Origin: Pollenia angustigena
Lineage: Eukaryota; Arthropoda; Insecta; Diptera; Polleniidae
DNA: 64,000 nucleotides
Direction of reading: 5' to 3'
NCBI GenBank assembly: GCA_930367215.1
Contig: OV884057.1
Coordinates: forward strand, 111,253,284-111,317,283
This document shows positions 42,493 through 56,572 of the stretch, one piece after another; the stretch's first letter is position 1, and each line of letters begins with the position of its first letter. Under the pieces are notes generated by a model that saw only the letters and a program-made list of their open reading frames with translations, did no database searches and was not told where the DNA came from. Position numbers and translations under genes: made by a program.

Positions 42493-45400
42493 GAGTAGTA
42501 TGTTTAGAGGGGTTCCAAATATGATTTTCCATACAAAAGTTGGGCGCATGGTGTAAGTGTTGCCATGTTTTTATTATATTGGCCATTTTAGTGCTTTTTT
42601 TTTGAAAAATAAAAAAAACGCTTAAAATATTTATAATAGGAATTTAAAAACCGGGAAACCAAAATACCAACAAAATGGGTATTTTGACGGGATTTTAGCG
42701 TCGACTTGAATATTAATTTAGGATTTTTAGTTGTTATATATATATGTATATATATATATATATATATATAATAGGCAAATGGTTTGAAGGTTATCTATTT
42801 TGATTACGCTGCATCGGCTTTCTAGCTACTTTTTCCATACAAAAGTGAGAAGAATAGTGGCAGAATTGCCAAGTTTTTATTATTGCATTTTAGCGCTTTT
42901 TTTCAGTACTATTATTATGGAAAAATAAAAAAACGCTACAAATTTTTAAAAATACTGTTTAGATGCAAATACGAATATGAGTGTAAAAGGGAAATGACGT
43001 GTAAAGAAAGTTGTTTAGGAGGTGTGATATTTTTGTTAATTGTATAATTTCTTCGTGTACGTGTCAGTCTTGAAGATTTTAAAAATTTTGTGAGGGATGA
43101 TAATTTTACTTGTGCATAAGAATTTGTGGGAAAAATTTTTTTTATTTATTTAGTAGCAGGTGTTAAATTTCTTCGTGAACGTGTCTTGAAGATTTTAAAA
43201 TTTTGTGAGGGATGATAATTTTACTTGTGCGTTTTCGTATTAACGATAAAACTGATCGTTGAATAATTATTTTTAGTTTTTCAGTTATTGTGTGTGTGTT
43301 TAGAATAGTTAATGACTTTGTTGCATAGGTTTTCTAGTGACTTTTTGCTTTGAATGCCTCGGTAGGCTTGTGGGATCAACCACTTTTTTTTATATCAACA
43401 GCCACCAGCTGCACATTAACTGTGTTTACATAATTAATCAGCATAAATATTCAGAATTATATTACAAAAAGTAGAAAGTAACTTCTTGGTTAATATTTTT
43501 CCTTATCGTACTCTACTCCTCCTTATTTATAACAACAACAACTTAGAATATACATGAATAGAGCTGACGCAGCTGTGACAAGTCAAACAGAAAACAAATC
43601 CAAAAAAACAAAATGTTTGGTTTTCTGAAATTCTTAAATTCTACTAAAATAAGCCCCGCCCCTTATTTATAAATTTTTTAACTAATGAAATATGACGGGA
43701 CTGTACCAAAAATATGATTAATTGTGAAATTAAAACTGTTGATTGAGCATGCTTAATCATGTTTATAATTGTTAAATATCACAAATACATTAATAAGACT
43801 AACCTAACAATATCAAAACCAAACATGATTGAACTTGAATATTATTTTTGTCAAGCTAATAGGGCCTAAATTTCTTCAATGTAAATAAAATTCAATTTTT
43901 ATTTCAATATTTTGTTTAAAAGTAAAATTTTTATCTATAATAAAGAGATATAAATATTAAATGAAATAGAAAAAATTTTGTTCTTGTACGTGTCTTGAAG
44001 ATTTTAAATTTTGTGAGGGATGATAATTTTACTTGTGCGTATTCATATTGATGATTTACAAGTTGTTTATTTTAGTGGAAGGTGTGAAATTTCTTCGTGT
44101 ACGTGTCTTGAAGATTTTAAAATTTTGTGAGGGATGATAATTTTACTTGTGCGTTTTCGTATTAAAGATAAAACTGATCGTAGAATAAGTATTTTTTTAG
44201 TTTTTTTTTCAGTTATTATGTATGTGTTTAGAATAGTTAATGACTTTGTTGCATAGGTTTTCTAGTGACTTTTTACATTGAATGCCTCGGTAGGCTTGTG
44301 GGATCAACCACTTTTTTTATATCAACAGCAACCGATATCACTTTTAATTACATTTAACAAATAGAAGGAGTTGTAATTTTTGGGTTTTGTTAATCTTAAA
44401 TAGAATTATATATATATATTTTTTTTTTTGCGCAGATTTAATTATCACAAGAGACTCTGGTCTGTTTCACTACAACGGACTAAAGGTCAAAGTAACTATT
44501 AATCGGTTAATTAAGTTAGCATATAATTTTTGTTGATAACACTTAATAAGCATTTTCTAAAAACATTTGCAGATAGTTTCACTATTACTCAATGTTTATA
44601 ACCTTTTATTTATTTTTTTTCTAGTTTGATACTCTATAATATAAGTTTAATGAAGAATTTTTCTATGGTTTGATACTCTACAATGACAGTATAGTTAAGA
44701 ATTTAGTTCAATCCATGGATACACTGCATACAGTTAATAATTATACATTATACATACAAATACAATAAAATTTCCATTTTATTAACCATAGTACATGGTT
44801 TATTAATTGTTTTGATAATATTTAGTAAAAGTTTATATATAGTATAAACTTGAAGTCGACTATACCAATAGAATATTAAATGTTACTGAAAAAAGGAAAT
44901 CATATTACAAAATCAATTAAGATGATCTAAAAAAGAGTATTACATAGGAGTTTTGAATATTTAATAAGGAAATATCTATTATATCTGCTTATAATTATCA
45001 GTTAGGAATTTAAAGATAACAAATTTGTTTTATAATTAGTACAGCTTTACATGTTTTTTTTTTCTAGTTTATTAACCATACATTATCATACCATACCATT
45101 ACAATCCATAGAATATAAAACAATTTAAAATAGTTAAATCCGCAAAAGAAAATCACAAACTTTATTTATTTATTTATGTAAAACCTTACTCCATTAATCA
45201 TTTATTTATACTTTATATATACTAATACCATGAAATGAATAGTTCAATAACCATATTATATGGTTTATTTAATGTTTTGTATACCGTTTTGTAATTCCTA
45301 TAATTTGTTTTCCTATTATTTCCCTTATATATTTAATATTTATACACTTCCATACATCCTTAAATATACATTCTATTTTAAGCATTTCTACTATACATAT

Positions 45401-48400
45401 ATAAAAATTTTTTTTCTTATACTAACATTCTATATTTAATCTTAGTATTATAATCTTACTCTTGATTTTAATCTTAGTCTTAGTGTTAATCTTAGTAGTA
45501 GTCTTTTGATCTTGGTTTTATAGTTTCGGATTTCAATCTTGTTTTTTTTTTGTTTATAGACTTGCAACATTACTCTTGTATTACTCTTGCGTGCTGCTTT
45601 GTTTACGTTTTCTTAGACTGAATACATATATGGAAATTTAAAATTTCTTTACTTACATATAAAATATCTATCTACTGTTATACGAATGCGTTGAACTTAG
45701 TGTTTTCAATTGAAATATTAAACTTCGATTTTAAACAGACATATGCATCTTTTATTTTATATAGGAAATTAATACTCGGTACTAGCGACAACCTCGAAGC
45801 TTGCACCGACCCCAGTTTTCATAACGTGCAAGAATCGAGTTTCTACTATACTTCATTCTCATCAAACTAATCACACAAGGCGATTTTAAGAAAATCCATA
45901 CTAATCCTTTCCATTTTATCAAATCTATCCATTATATTATTATTTTAATTTTAACAATTCTTATAAATTCAATTCAGTTCTCACACAATTTAATTCATTC
46001 TTTATACAACCTTAACCAGTAACTCATATTTATATATACAGTTTTTTCAAACCACTTTTAAAAACATATTTTGATTTTTACTTGTCTACTATATTAAAAA
46101 ATAATCTATTAACTTAAATGAAAATTTAGGTTTATATTAAGTAATTTGATTATACGCTGAGATACGCTGATGGTTTTTCTACCTTAAATTTATATATTGG
46201 ATAGAAAGTTACATCTGAATGTAGTGTTTCGATAAGAATGTCTCTATATTACTTTAAATCAGGTTTCTTATAATACAAAGTTTTTGAATGAAATATTAAC
46301 AATCCTAATGTTAATTTCAATATAATTTCATTTAAATCATATATACATACATATAAATATTAATTTGTTAGAATCAAACCATCAATTAACATCATGATCT
46401 TATTAATGTCATATATTTTTTTTTTTTCATTATTTTTATTATTCGTTAAAAACTTTATATTCTTATATATAGGAGATGCATATGATTTGGGATTTCTCCT
46501 TCATTTTAAAATTGTTTGATTTTACAATTTTTATATTAGTTATTTCAGCCTCTTCATTATCATTATGATCATTATCATAATCATCATAATTAAGATCAGT
46601 AATATTCTTTGATCCTTAAAAACAACAATTCTATTATCTTATGTTTTTTTTTCTAGTTTGCTACTCTATAATATTAGTTTAATGAAGAGTTTTTCTATAG
46701 CACGAAATGAATAGTTTAATAACCATATTATATGATTTATTTAATGTTTTTGCATACAGTTTTGTAATTCCTATAATTTGTTTTCCTTTTATTTCCCCTT
46801 CTATACTTAATATTTATATACCTCCATACATCCTTAAATATACATTATGTTTTGAGCATTTCTTTACTATACATATATATAAATTTTTTCCTTTACTAAC
46901 ATTCATATATTTAATCTTAATCTTATGATCTTAGTCTTGATTTTAATTAATCTTAATCTTAGTGTTAATCTTGATAGTAGCCTTTTAGTCTTGGTTTTAT
47001 AGTTTCGGATCTCAATCTTAGTTTTTATATAGACATCTCATTTACAAACCTATAACTTCAATCTAATCAAACCTATCACACAAGACGATTGTCTTCTGTT
47101 TTTCAAGAAAATCCATACTAATCCTTTCAATTTTATCAACTCTATCCATTATATTATTATTTTAATTTTAACAAATCTTATAAATTCTATTCAGTTCTCA
47201 CATAATTTTATTCATTGTATATACAATCCTTAACCATTATCTCATATTTATAGATACAGTTTTTCAATACACTTTTAAAAACATAGTTTGATTTTTACTT
47301 GTCTACTATATTAAAAAATAATCCATAAACTTAAATGAAAATTTAGGTTTATATTAAGTAATTTGATTAAACACTGAGATACGCTGATGGTTTTTCTACC
47401 TTAAATTTATATATTGAATAGAAAGTTACATCTGAATGTAGTGTTTCGGTAAGAATGTCTCTATATTACTTTAAATCAGGTTTCTTATAATACAGAGTTT
47501 TTAAATGAAATATTAACAATCCTAATGTTAATTTCAATATAATTTCATTTAAATCATATATACATACATATAAATATTAATTTGTTAGAATCAAACCATC
47601 AATTACCATCATGATCTTATTAATGTCATATATTTTTTTTTTTCATTATTTTTATTATTCGTTAAAAACTTTATATTCTTATATGTAGGAGATACATATG
47701 ATTTAGGATTTCTCCTTCATTTTAAACTTGTTTGATTTGAAAATTTTCATATTAGGTATTTCAACCTTTTCATTATTATTATACTCATCATAATCATCAT
47801 AATTGAGATTAGGTGTATTCTTTTCTCATTAAAACCAACAATTCTATTATCATAATCATCAAAATTGAGTTTAAATATATTTTGTTTTTATTTTTTCGTT
47901 GAAACCAACAAATCATAATCATTATTATCAAAATCAGGTTTATATATGTTTTTTGTTTTTTTTTTACTCAAGATACTTTAACATCATCATAACCAGAAAT
48001 ATTATTTTTACAAATATTGATATTGTGATTTTAATTAAACTGGTTATAATCACCTAAGGTTGAAATGATAGAGATGTTATCCGTTTAATTCTGTTGACTA
48101 ATTCACATTTATTAAGACATATAGATAATAACAGAATTGATAGAGGATTCATAATTGAATAACTTTGAATAAGAATTGAGCTTATAGTTGGATGTAAGTA
48201 TGATTTAAACAATAATAACCGACATCGAATAAGTGATTCATCATTTTATTTAATTGAAAACATACCACTTTACATCAAGATACCTTATTTTTAATCTGGT
48301 AGCATAAAGCAGTTACCTATTTTTGATCTGGTAACGTATAAACAGAGAGAATTAATATCAGATTTAAATAACAAACCAAATATAAGATACATTATATAAT

Positions 48401-49487
48401 CCAACAACAACAACAACAACAATATATTCAACATGAATTGATTCGAAATAAAATACACACAATTCTTAAATACATTCAATTAGTTTGTCTTATGATTATA
48501 CTTTAGCTGAGAGAGATTAATACCATATACATATTTACACGTTATGCACTTACAACATAAAATTCAAAGTTTATTAACCATAATATATGGTTTTATATAA
48601 TGTTTTAACAGCAATCATTAAAAATTTATATATAATATAAACTTATAGTTGACTGTACCATCAGAATATTGACTGATAATATCACAATAGAATCATATTA
48701 CACAAACAATATATAGAATATTATAAAGAGAAAGGTATAAACTCATATGTCTATAGGTAACAGTTAAGAATTTTACAATATATTGGTTTAAGATATGTTA
48801 TTTCTAATTAAGAGTTTAGTTTGATGGTTCTTGGAAGTTTATTTTCAATATAAATACATACATACATAAATACATATTTGCTGATTTATTCCTATTTGAT
48901 AATTTTTGATTTGATTGTTTTTTTTCTTTTTACCTACAACACATTAATGAAATGGATATACATTAATGATGATGTTTTTTAACACTTTTAAATATTTGTT
49001 AAATATAGCTACATCAACTTCTTAATACATCGAATCAACTTACTGAGAATTAATTTTTAAATTAATATTTTGATATCCGTATACCCAGCTGATAGGCTGG
49101 TTGTGTATAGGTTTACATGATAATCACAAATTTCTTTAAAATAATAAAATTTCATTGAATTAACTCTCAAATTGCAACCATACCCATAAAGTATAGATAG
49201 TACATCCCATATAAATTTATACTTTTACATTAAATTATTTAGTTTCACTATGTTCTCATCATGATTAATATAGAAAATCATATTTTCATATACCCACACC
49301 ACAAAAGTGAAGAGTATATTAGATACACGTTAATACTAATCCTAGTTACCTTTTGATATACTAAATCAACTTATTTACTTAGAATTACTTTTTAAAACAA
49401 TTTAAACATGAACCAATCCGACTGGTTGGTGGGCTGTCTATTGTGTGGTTTATAGAACACAAACGCAAAACTCATCAGTTCAACTTT
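42493..49487 (+). repeat. left arm of the giant palindrome (7.0 kb)
   Basis: An AT-rich, non-coding arm. From the outside in it contains two ~100 bp terminal direct repeats (42522-42620 and 42829-42937), an (AT)n tract at 42737-42771, a 920 bp direct duplication (about 43130-43420 and 44050-44340), and a longer imperfect duplication (about 45220-46560 and 46690-47770). The ggtttatt...aaccat motif recurs several times (44784, 45248, 46717, 48576). Arm-internal duplications of this sort are characteristic of Foldback-like elements; assignment to that group is inference. Confidence 0.9.
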
Positions 49488-49520
49488 CATTTAAAACAAA
49501 ATTTGTTTCAGTTTTAAATG

Positions 49521-52500
49521 TAAGTTGAACTGATGAGTTTTGCGTTTGTGTTCTATAAATCACACAATAGACAGCTAGCTGTGCATGTAAACCTAAAAAT
49601 CAAATTTTATTTTTAGTTTTATATGAACAGCCCACCAACCAGTCGGATTGGTTCATGTTTAAATTGTTTTAAAAAGTAATTCTAAGTAAATAAGTTGATT
49701 TAGTATATCAAAAGGTAACTAGGATTAGTATTAACGTGTATCTAATATACTCTTCACTTTTGTGGTGTGGGTATATGAAAATATGATTTTCTATATTAAT
49801 CATGATGAGAACATAGTGAAACTAAATAATTTAATGTAAAAGTATAAATTTATATGGGATGTACTATCTATACTTTATGGGTATGGTTGCAATTTGAGAG
49901 TTAATTCAATGAAATTTTATTATTTTAAAGAAATTTGTGATTATCATGTAAACCTATACACAACCAGCCTATCAGCTGGGTATACGGATATCAAAATATT
50001 AATTTAAAAATTAATTCTCAGTAAGTTGATTCGATGTATTAAGAAGTTGATGTAGCTATATTTAACAAATATTTAAAAGTGTTAAAAAACATCATCATTA
50101 ATGTATATCCATTTCATTAATGTGTTGTAGGTAAAAAGAAAAAAAACAATCAAATCAAAAATTATCAAATAGGAATAAATCAGCAAATATGTATGTATGT
50201 ATTTATATTGAAAATAAACTTCCAAGAACCATCAAACTAAACTCTTAATTAGAAATAACATATCTTAAACCAATATATTGTAAAATTCTTAACTGTTACC
50301 TATAGACATATGAGTTTATACCTTTCTCTTTATAATATTCTATATATTGTTTGTGTAATATGATTCTATTGTGATATTATCAGTCAATATTCTGATGGTA
50401 CAGTCAACTATAAGTTTATATTATATATAAATTTTTAATGATTGCTGTTAAAACATTATATAAAACCATATATTATGGTTAATAAACTTTGAATTTTATG
50501 TTGTAAGTGCATAACGTGTAAATATGTATATGGTATTAATCTCTCTCAGCTAAAGTATAATCATAAGACAAACTAATTGAATGTATTTAAGAATTGTGTG
50601 TATTTTATTTCGAATCAATTCATGTTGAATATATTGTTGTTGTTGTTGTTGTTGTTGTTGGATTATATAATGTATCTTATATTTGGTTTGTTATTTAAAT
50701 CTGATATTAATTCTCTCTGTTTATACGTTACCAAATCAAAAATAGGTAACTGCTTTATGCTACCAGATTAAAAATAAGGTATCTTGATGTAAAGTGGTAT
50801 GTTTTCAATTAAATAAAATGATGAATCACTTATTCGATGTCGGTTATTATTGTTTAAATCATACTTACATCCAACTATAAGCTCAATTCTTATTCAAAGT
50901 TATTCAATTATGAATCCTCTATCAATTCTGTTATTATCTATATGTCTTAATAAATGTGAATTAGTCAACAGAATTAAACGGATAACATCTCTATCATTTC
51001 AACCTTAGGTGATTATAACCAGTTTAATTAAAATCACAATATCAATATTTGTAAAAATAATATTTCTGGTTATGATGATGTTAAAGTATCTTGAGTAAAA
51101 AAAAAACAAAAAACATATATAAACCTGATTTTGATAATAATGATTATGATTTGTTGGTTTCAACGAAAAAATAAAAACAAAATATATTTAAACTCAATTT
51201 TGATGATTATGATAATAGAATTGTTGGTTTTAATGAGAAAAGAATATAACTAATCTCAATTATGATGATTATGATGAGTATAATAATAATGAAAAGGTTG
51301 AAATACCTAATATGAAAATTTTCAAATCAAACAAGTTTAAAATGAAGGAGAAATCCTAAATCATATGTATCTCCTACATATAAGAATATAAAGTTTTTAA
51401 CGAATAATAAAAATAATGAAAAAAAAAATATATGACATTAATAAGATCATGATGGTAATTGATGGTTTGATTCTAACAAATTAATATTTATATGTATGTA
51501 TATATGATTTAAATGAAATTATATTGAAATTAACATTAGGATTGTTAATATTTCATTTAAAAACTCTGTATTATAAGAAACCTGATTTAAAGTAATATAG
51601 AGACATTCTTACCGAAACACTACATTCAGATGTAACTTTCTATTCAATATATAAATTTAAGGTAGAAAAACCATCAGCGTATCTCAGTGTTTAATCAAAT
51701 TACTTAATATAAACCTAAATTTTCATTTAAGTTTATGGATTATTTTTTAATATAGTAGACAAGTAAAAATCAAACTTTGTTTTTAAAAGTGTATTGAAAA
51801 ACTGTATCTATAAATATGAGATAATGGTTAAGGATTGTATATACAATGAATAAAATTATGTGAGAACTGAATAGAATTTATAAGATTTGTTAAAATTAAA
51901 ATAATAATATAATGGATAGAGTTGATAAAATTGAAAGGATTAGTATGGATTTTCTTGAAAAACAGAAGACAATCGTCTTGTGTGATAGGTTTGATTAGAT
52001 TGAAGTTATAGGTTTGTAAATGAGATGTCTATATAAAAACTAAGATTGAGATCCGAAACTATAAAACCAAGACTAAAAGGCTACTATCAAGATTAACACT
52101 AAGATTAAGATTAATTAAAATCAAGACTAAGATCATAAGATTAAGATTAAATATATGAATGTTAGTAAAGGAAAAAATTTATATATATGTATAGTAAAGA
52201 AATGCTCAAAACATAATGTATATTTAAGGATGTATGGAGGTATATAAATATTAAGTATAGAAGGGGAAATAAAAGGAAAACAAATTATAGGAATTACAAA
52301 ACTGTATGCAAAAACATTAAATAAATCATATAATATGGTTATTAAACTATTCATTTCGTGCTATAGAAAAACTCTTCATTAAACTAATATTATAGAGTAG
52401 CAAACTAGAAAAAAAAACATAAGATAATAGAATTGTTGTTTTTAAGGATCAAAGAATATTACTGATCTTAATTATGATGATTATGATAATGATCATAATG

Positions 52501-55500
52501 ATAATGAAGAGGCTGAAATAACTAATATAAAAATTGTAAAATCAAACAATTTTAAAATGAAGGAGAAATCCCAAATCATATGCATCTCCTATATATAAGA
52601 ATATAAAGTTTTTAACGAATAATAAAAATAATGAAAAAAAAAAAATATATGACATTAATAAGATCATGATGTTAATTGATGGTTTGATTCTAACAAATTA
52701 ATATTTATATGTATGTATATATGATTTAAATGAAATTATATTGAAATTAACATTAGGATTGTTAATATTTCATTCAAAAACGTTGTATTATAAGAAACCT
52801 GATTTAAAGTAATATAGAGACATTCTTATCGAAACACTACATTCAGATGTAACTTTCTATCCAATATATAAATTTAAGGTAGAAAAACCATCAGCGTATC
52901 TCAGCGTATAATCAAATTACTTAATATAAACCTAAATTTTCATTTAAGTTAATAGATTATTTTTTAATATAGTAGACAAGTAAAAATCAAAATATGTTTT
53001 TAAAAGTGGTTTGAAAAAACTGTATATATAAATATGAGTTACTGGTTAAGGTTGTATATAGAATGAATTAAATTGTGTGAGAACTGAATTGAATTTATAA
53101 GAATTGTTAAAATTAAAATAATAATATAATGGATAGATTTGATAAAATGGAAAGGATTAGTATGGATTTTCTTAAAATCGCCTTGTGTGATTAGTTTGAT
53201 GAGAATGAAGTATAGTAGAAACTCGATTCTTGCACGTTATGAAAACTGGGGTCGGTGCAAGCTTCGAGGTTGTCGCTAGTACCGAGTATTAATTTCCTAT
53301 ATAAAATAAAAGATGCATATGTCTGTTTAAAATCGAAGTTTAATATTTCAATTGAAAACACTAAGTTCAACGCATTCGTATAACAGTAGATAGATATTTT
53401 ATATGTAAGTAAAGAAATTTTAAATTTCCATATATGTATTCAGTCTAAGAAAACGTAAACAAAGCAGCACGCAAGAGTAATACAAGAGTAATGTTGCAAG
53501 TCTATAAACAAAAAAAAAAACAAGATTGAAATCCGAAACTATAAAACCAAGATCAAAAGACTACTACTAAGATTAACACTAAGACTAAGATTAAAATGAA
53601 GAGTAAGATTATAATACTAAGATTAAATATAGAATGTTAGTATAAGAAAAAAAATTTTTATATATGTATAGTAGAAATGCTTAAAATAGAATGTATATTT
53701 AAGGATGTATGGAAGTGTATAAATATTAAATATATAAGGGAAATAATAGGAAAACAAATTATAGGAATTACAAAACGGTATACAAAACATTAAATAAACC
53801 ATATAATATGGTTATTGAACTATTCATTTCATGGTATTAGTATATATAAAGTATAAATAAATGATTAATGGAGTAAGGTTTTACATAAATAAATAAATAA
53901 AGTTTGTGATTTTCTTTTGCGGATTTAACTATTTTAAATTGTTTTATATTCTATGGATTATAATGGTATGGTATGATAATGTATGGTTAATAAACTAGAA
54001 AAAAAAAACATGTAAAGCTGTACTAATTATAAAACAAATTTGTTATCTTTAAATTCCTAACTGATAATTATAAGCAGATATAATAGATATTTCCTTATTA
54101 AATATTCAAAACTCCTATGTAATACTCTTTTTTAGATCATCTTAATTGATTTTGTAATATGATTTCCTTTTTTCAGTAACATTTAATATTCTATTGGTAT
54201 AGTCGACTTCAAGTTTATACTATATATAAACTTTTACTAAATATTATCAAAACAATTAATAAACCATGTACTATGGTTAATAAAATGGAAATTTTATTGT
54301 ATTTGTATGTATAATGTATAATTATTAACTGTATGCAGTGTATCCATGGATTGAACTAAATTCTTAACTATACTGTCATTGTAGAGTATCAAACCATAGA
54401 AAAATTCTTCATTAAACTTATATTATAGAGTATCAAACTAGAAAAAAAATAAATAAAAGGTTATAAACATTGAGTAATAGTGAAACTATCTGCAAATGTT
54501 TTTAGAAAATGCTTATTAAGTGTTATCAACAAAAATTATATGCTAACTTAATTAACCGATTAATAGTTACTTTGACCTTTAGTCCGTTGTAGTGAAACAG
54601 ACCAGAGTCTCTTGTGATAATTAAATCTGCGCAAAAAAAAAATATATATATATAATTCTATTTAAGATTAACAAAACCCAAAAATTACAACTCCTTCTAT
54701 TTGTTAAATGTAATTAAAAGTGATATCGGTTGCTGTTGATATAAAAAAAGTGGTTGATCCCACAAGCCTACCGAGGCATTCAATGTAAAAAGTCACTAGA
54801 AAACCTATGCAACAAAGTCATTAACTATTCTAAACACATACATAATAACTGAAAAAAAAACTAAAAAAATACTTATTCTACGATCAGTTTTATCTTTAAT
54901 ACGAAAACGCACAAGTAAAATTATCATCCCTCACAAAATTTTAAAATCTTCAAGACACGTACACGAAGAAATTTCACACCTTCCACTAAAATAAACAACT
55001 TGTAAATCATCAATATGAATACGCACAAGTAAAATTATCATCCCTCACAAAATTTAAAATCTTCAAGACACGTACAAGAACAAAATTTTTTCTATTTCAT
55101 TTAATATTTATATCTCTTTATTATAGATAAAAATTTTACTTTTAAACAAAATATTGAAATAAAAATTGAATTTTATTTACATTGAAGAAATTTAGGCCCT
55201 ATTAGCTTGACAAAAATAATATTCAAGTTCAATCATGTTTGGTTTTGATATTGTTAGGTTAGTCTTATTAATGTATTTGTGATATTTAACAATTATAAAC
55301 ATGATTAAGCATGCTCAATCAACAGTTTTAATTTCACAATTAATCATATTTTTGGTACAGTCCCGTCATATTTCATTAGTTAAAAAATTTATAAATAAGG
55401 GGCGGGGCTTATTTTAGTAGAATTTAAGAATTTCAGAAAACCAAACATTTTGTTTTTTTGGATTTGTTTTCTGTTTGACTTGTCACAGCTGCGTCAGCTC

Positions 55501-56568
55501 TATTCATGTATATTCTAAGTTGTTGTTGTTATAAATAAGGAGGAGTAGAGTACGATAAGGAAAAATATTAACCAAGAAGTTACTTTCTACTTTTTGTAAT
55601 ATAATTCTGAATATTTATGCTGATTAATTATGTAAACACAGTTAATGTGCAGCTGGTGGCTGTTGATATAAAAAAAAAGTGGTTGATCCCACAAGCCTAC
55701 CGAGGCATTCAAAGCAAAAAGTCACTAGAAAACCTATGCAACAAAGTCATTAACTATTCTAAACACACACACAATAACTGAAAAACTAAAAATAATTATT
55801 CAACGATCAGTTTTATCGTTAATACGAAAACGCACAAGTAAAATTATCATCCCTCACAAAATTTTAAAATCTTCAAGACACGTTCACGAAGAAATTTAAC
55901 ACCTGCTACTAAATAAATAAAAAAAATTTTTCCCACAAATTCTTATGCACAAGTAAAATTATCATCCCTCACAAAATTTTTAAAATCTTCAAGACTGACA
56001 CGTACACGAAGAAATTATACAATTAACAAAAATATCACACCTCCTAAACAACTTTCTTTACACGTCATTTCCCTTTTACACTCATATTCGTATTTGCATC
56101 TAAACAGTATTTTTAAAAATTTGTAGCGTTTTTTTATTTTTCCATAATAATAGTACTGAAAAAAAGCGCTAAAATGCAATAATAAAAACTTGGCAATTCT
56201 GCCACTATTCTTCTCACTTTTGTATGGAAAAAGTAGCTAGAAAGCCGATGCAGCGTAATCAAAATAGATAACCTTCAAACCATTTGCCTATTATATATAT
56301 ATATATATATATACATATATATATAACAACTAAAAATCCTAAATTAATATTCAAGTCGACGCTAAAATCCCGTCAAAATACCCATTTTGTTGGTATTTTG
56401 GTTTCCCGGTTTTTAAATTCCTATTATAAATATTTTAAGCGTTTTTTTTTATTTTTCAAAAAAAAAGCACTAAAATGGCCAATATAATAAAAACATGGCA
56501 ACACTTACACCATGCACCCAACTTTTGTATGGAAAATCATATTTGGAACCCCTCTAAACATACTACTC
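49521..56568 (-). repeat. right arm of the giant palindrome (7.05 kb)
   Basis: The mirror image of the left arm, including all its internal duplications. Near the centre it has about 54 bases (ctagctgtgcatgtaaacct and following, about 49575-49629) that the left arm lacks at 49437. The (GTT)n tract (50636-50660) is two repeats longer than its partner. Confidence 0.9.
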
Positions 56569-56572
56569 AGTT

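Larger units (their letters stand above)
42493..56568. mobile_element. giant 14.1 kb palindromic (foldback-type) element
   Basis: The whole segment is one inverted repeat: 42493-49487 pairs with 49521-56568 at a nearly constant coordinate sum of 99061. The ends gagtagtatgtttagagggg are mirrored exactly, and AGTT flanks both sides (42489-42492 and 56569-56572), which may be a 4 bp target duplication. The centre has only a 13 nt unpaired core. Few differences are seen between the arms: a 6 bp change in a (GTT)n tract, about 54 extra bases at 49575-49629 in the right arm, and single bases. No transposase or other protein is recognisable; mirrored ORFs of 60-73 codons are hydrophobic and low-complexity. 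Confidence 0.8.

Noticed and set aside
46707..52354. Mirrored hydrophobic ORFs of 62-73 codons in the palindrome
   Set aside because: Low-complexity, AT-driven sequence, no known domain and one pair differs in length by a trinucleotide repeat; not convincing genes.
42493..56568. Maverick/Polinton interpretation of the palindrome
   Set aside because: Such elements have inverted ends of about a kilobase or less and encode polymerase B, integrase and capsid proteins; none is present here.
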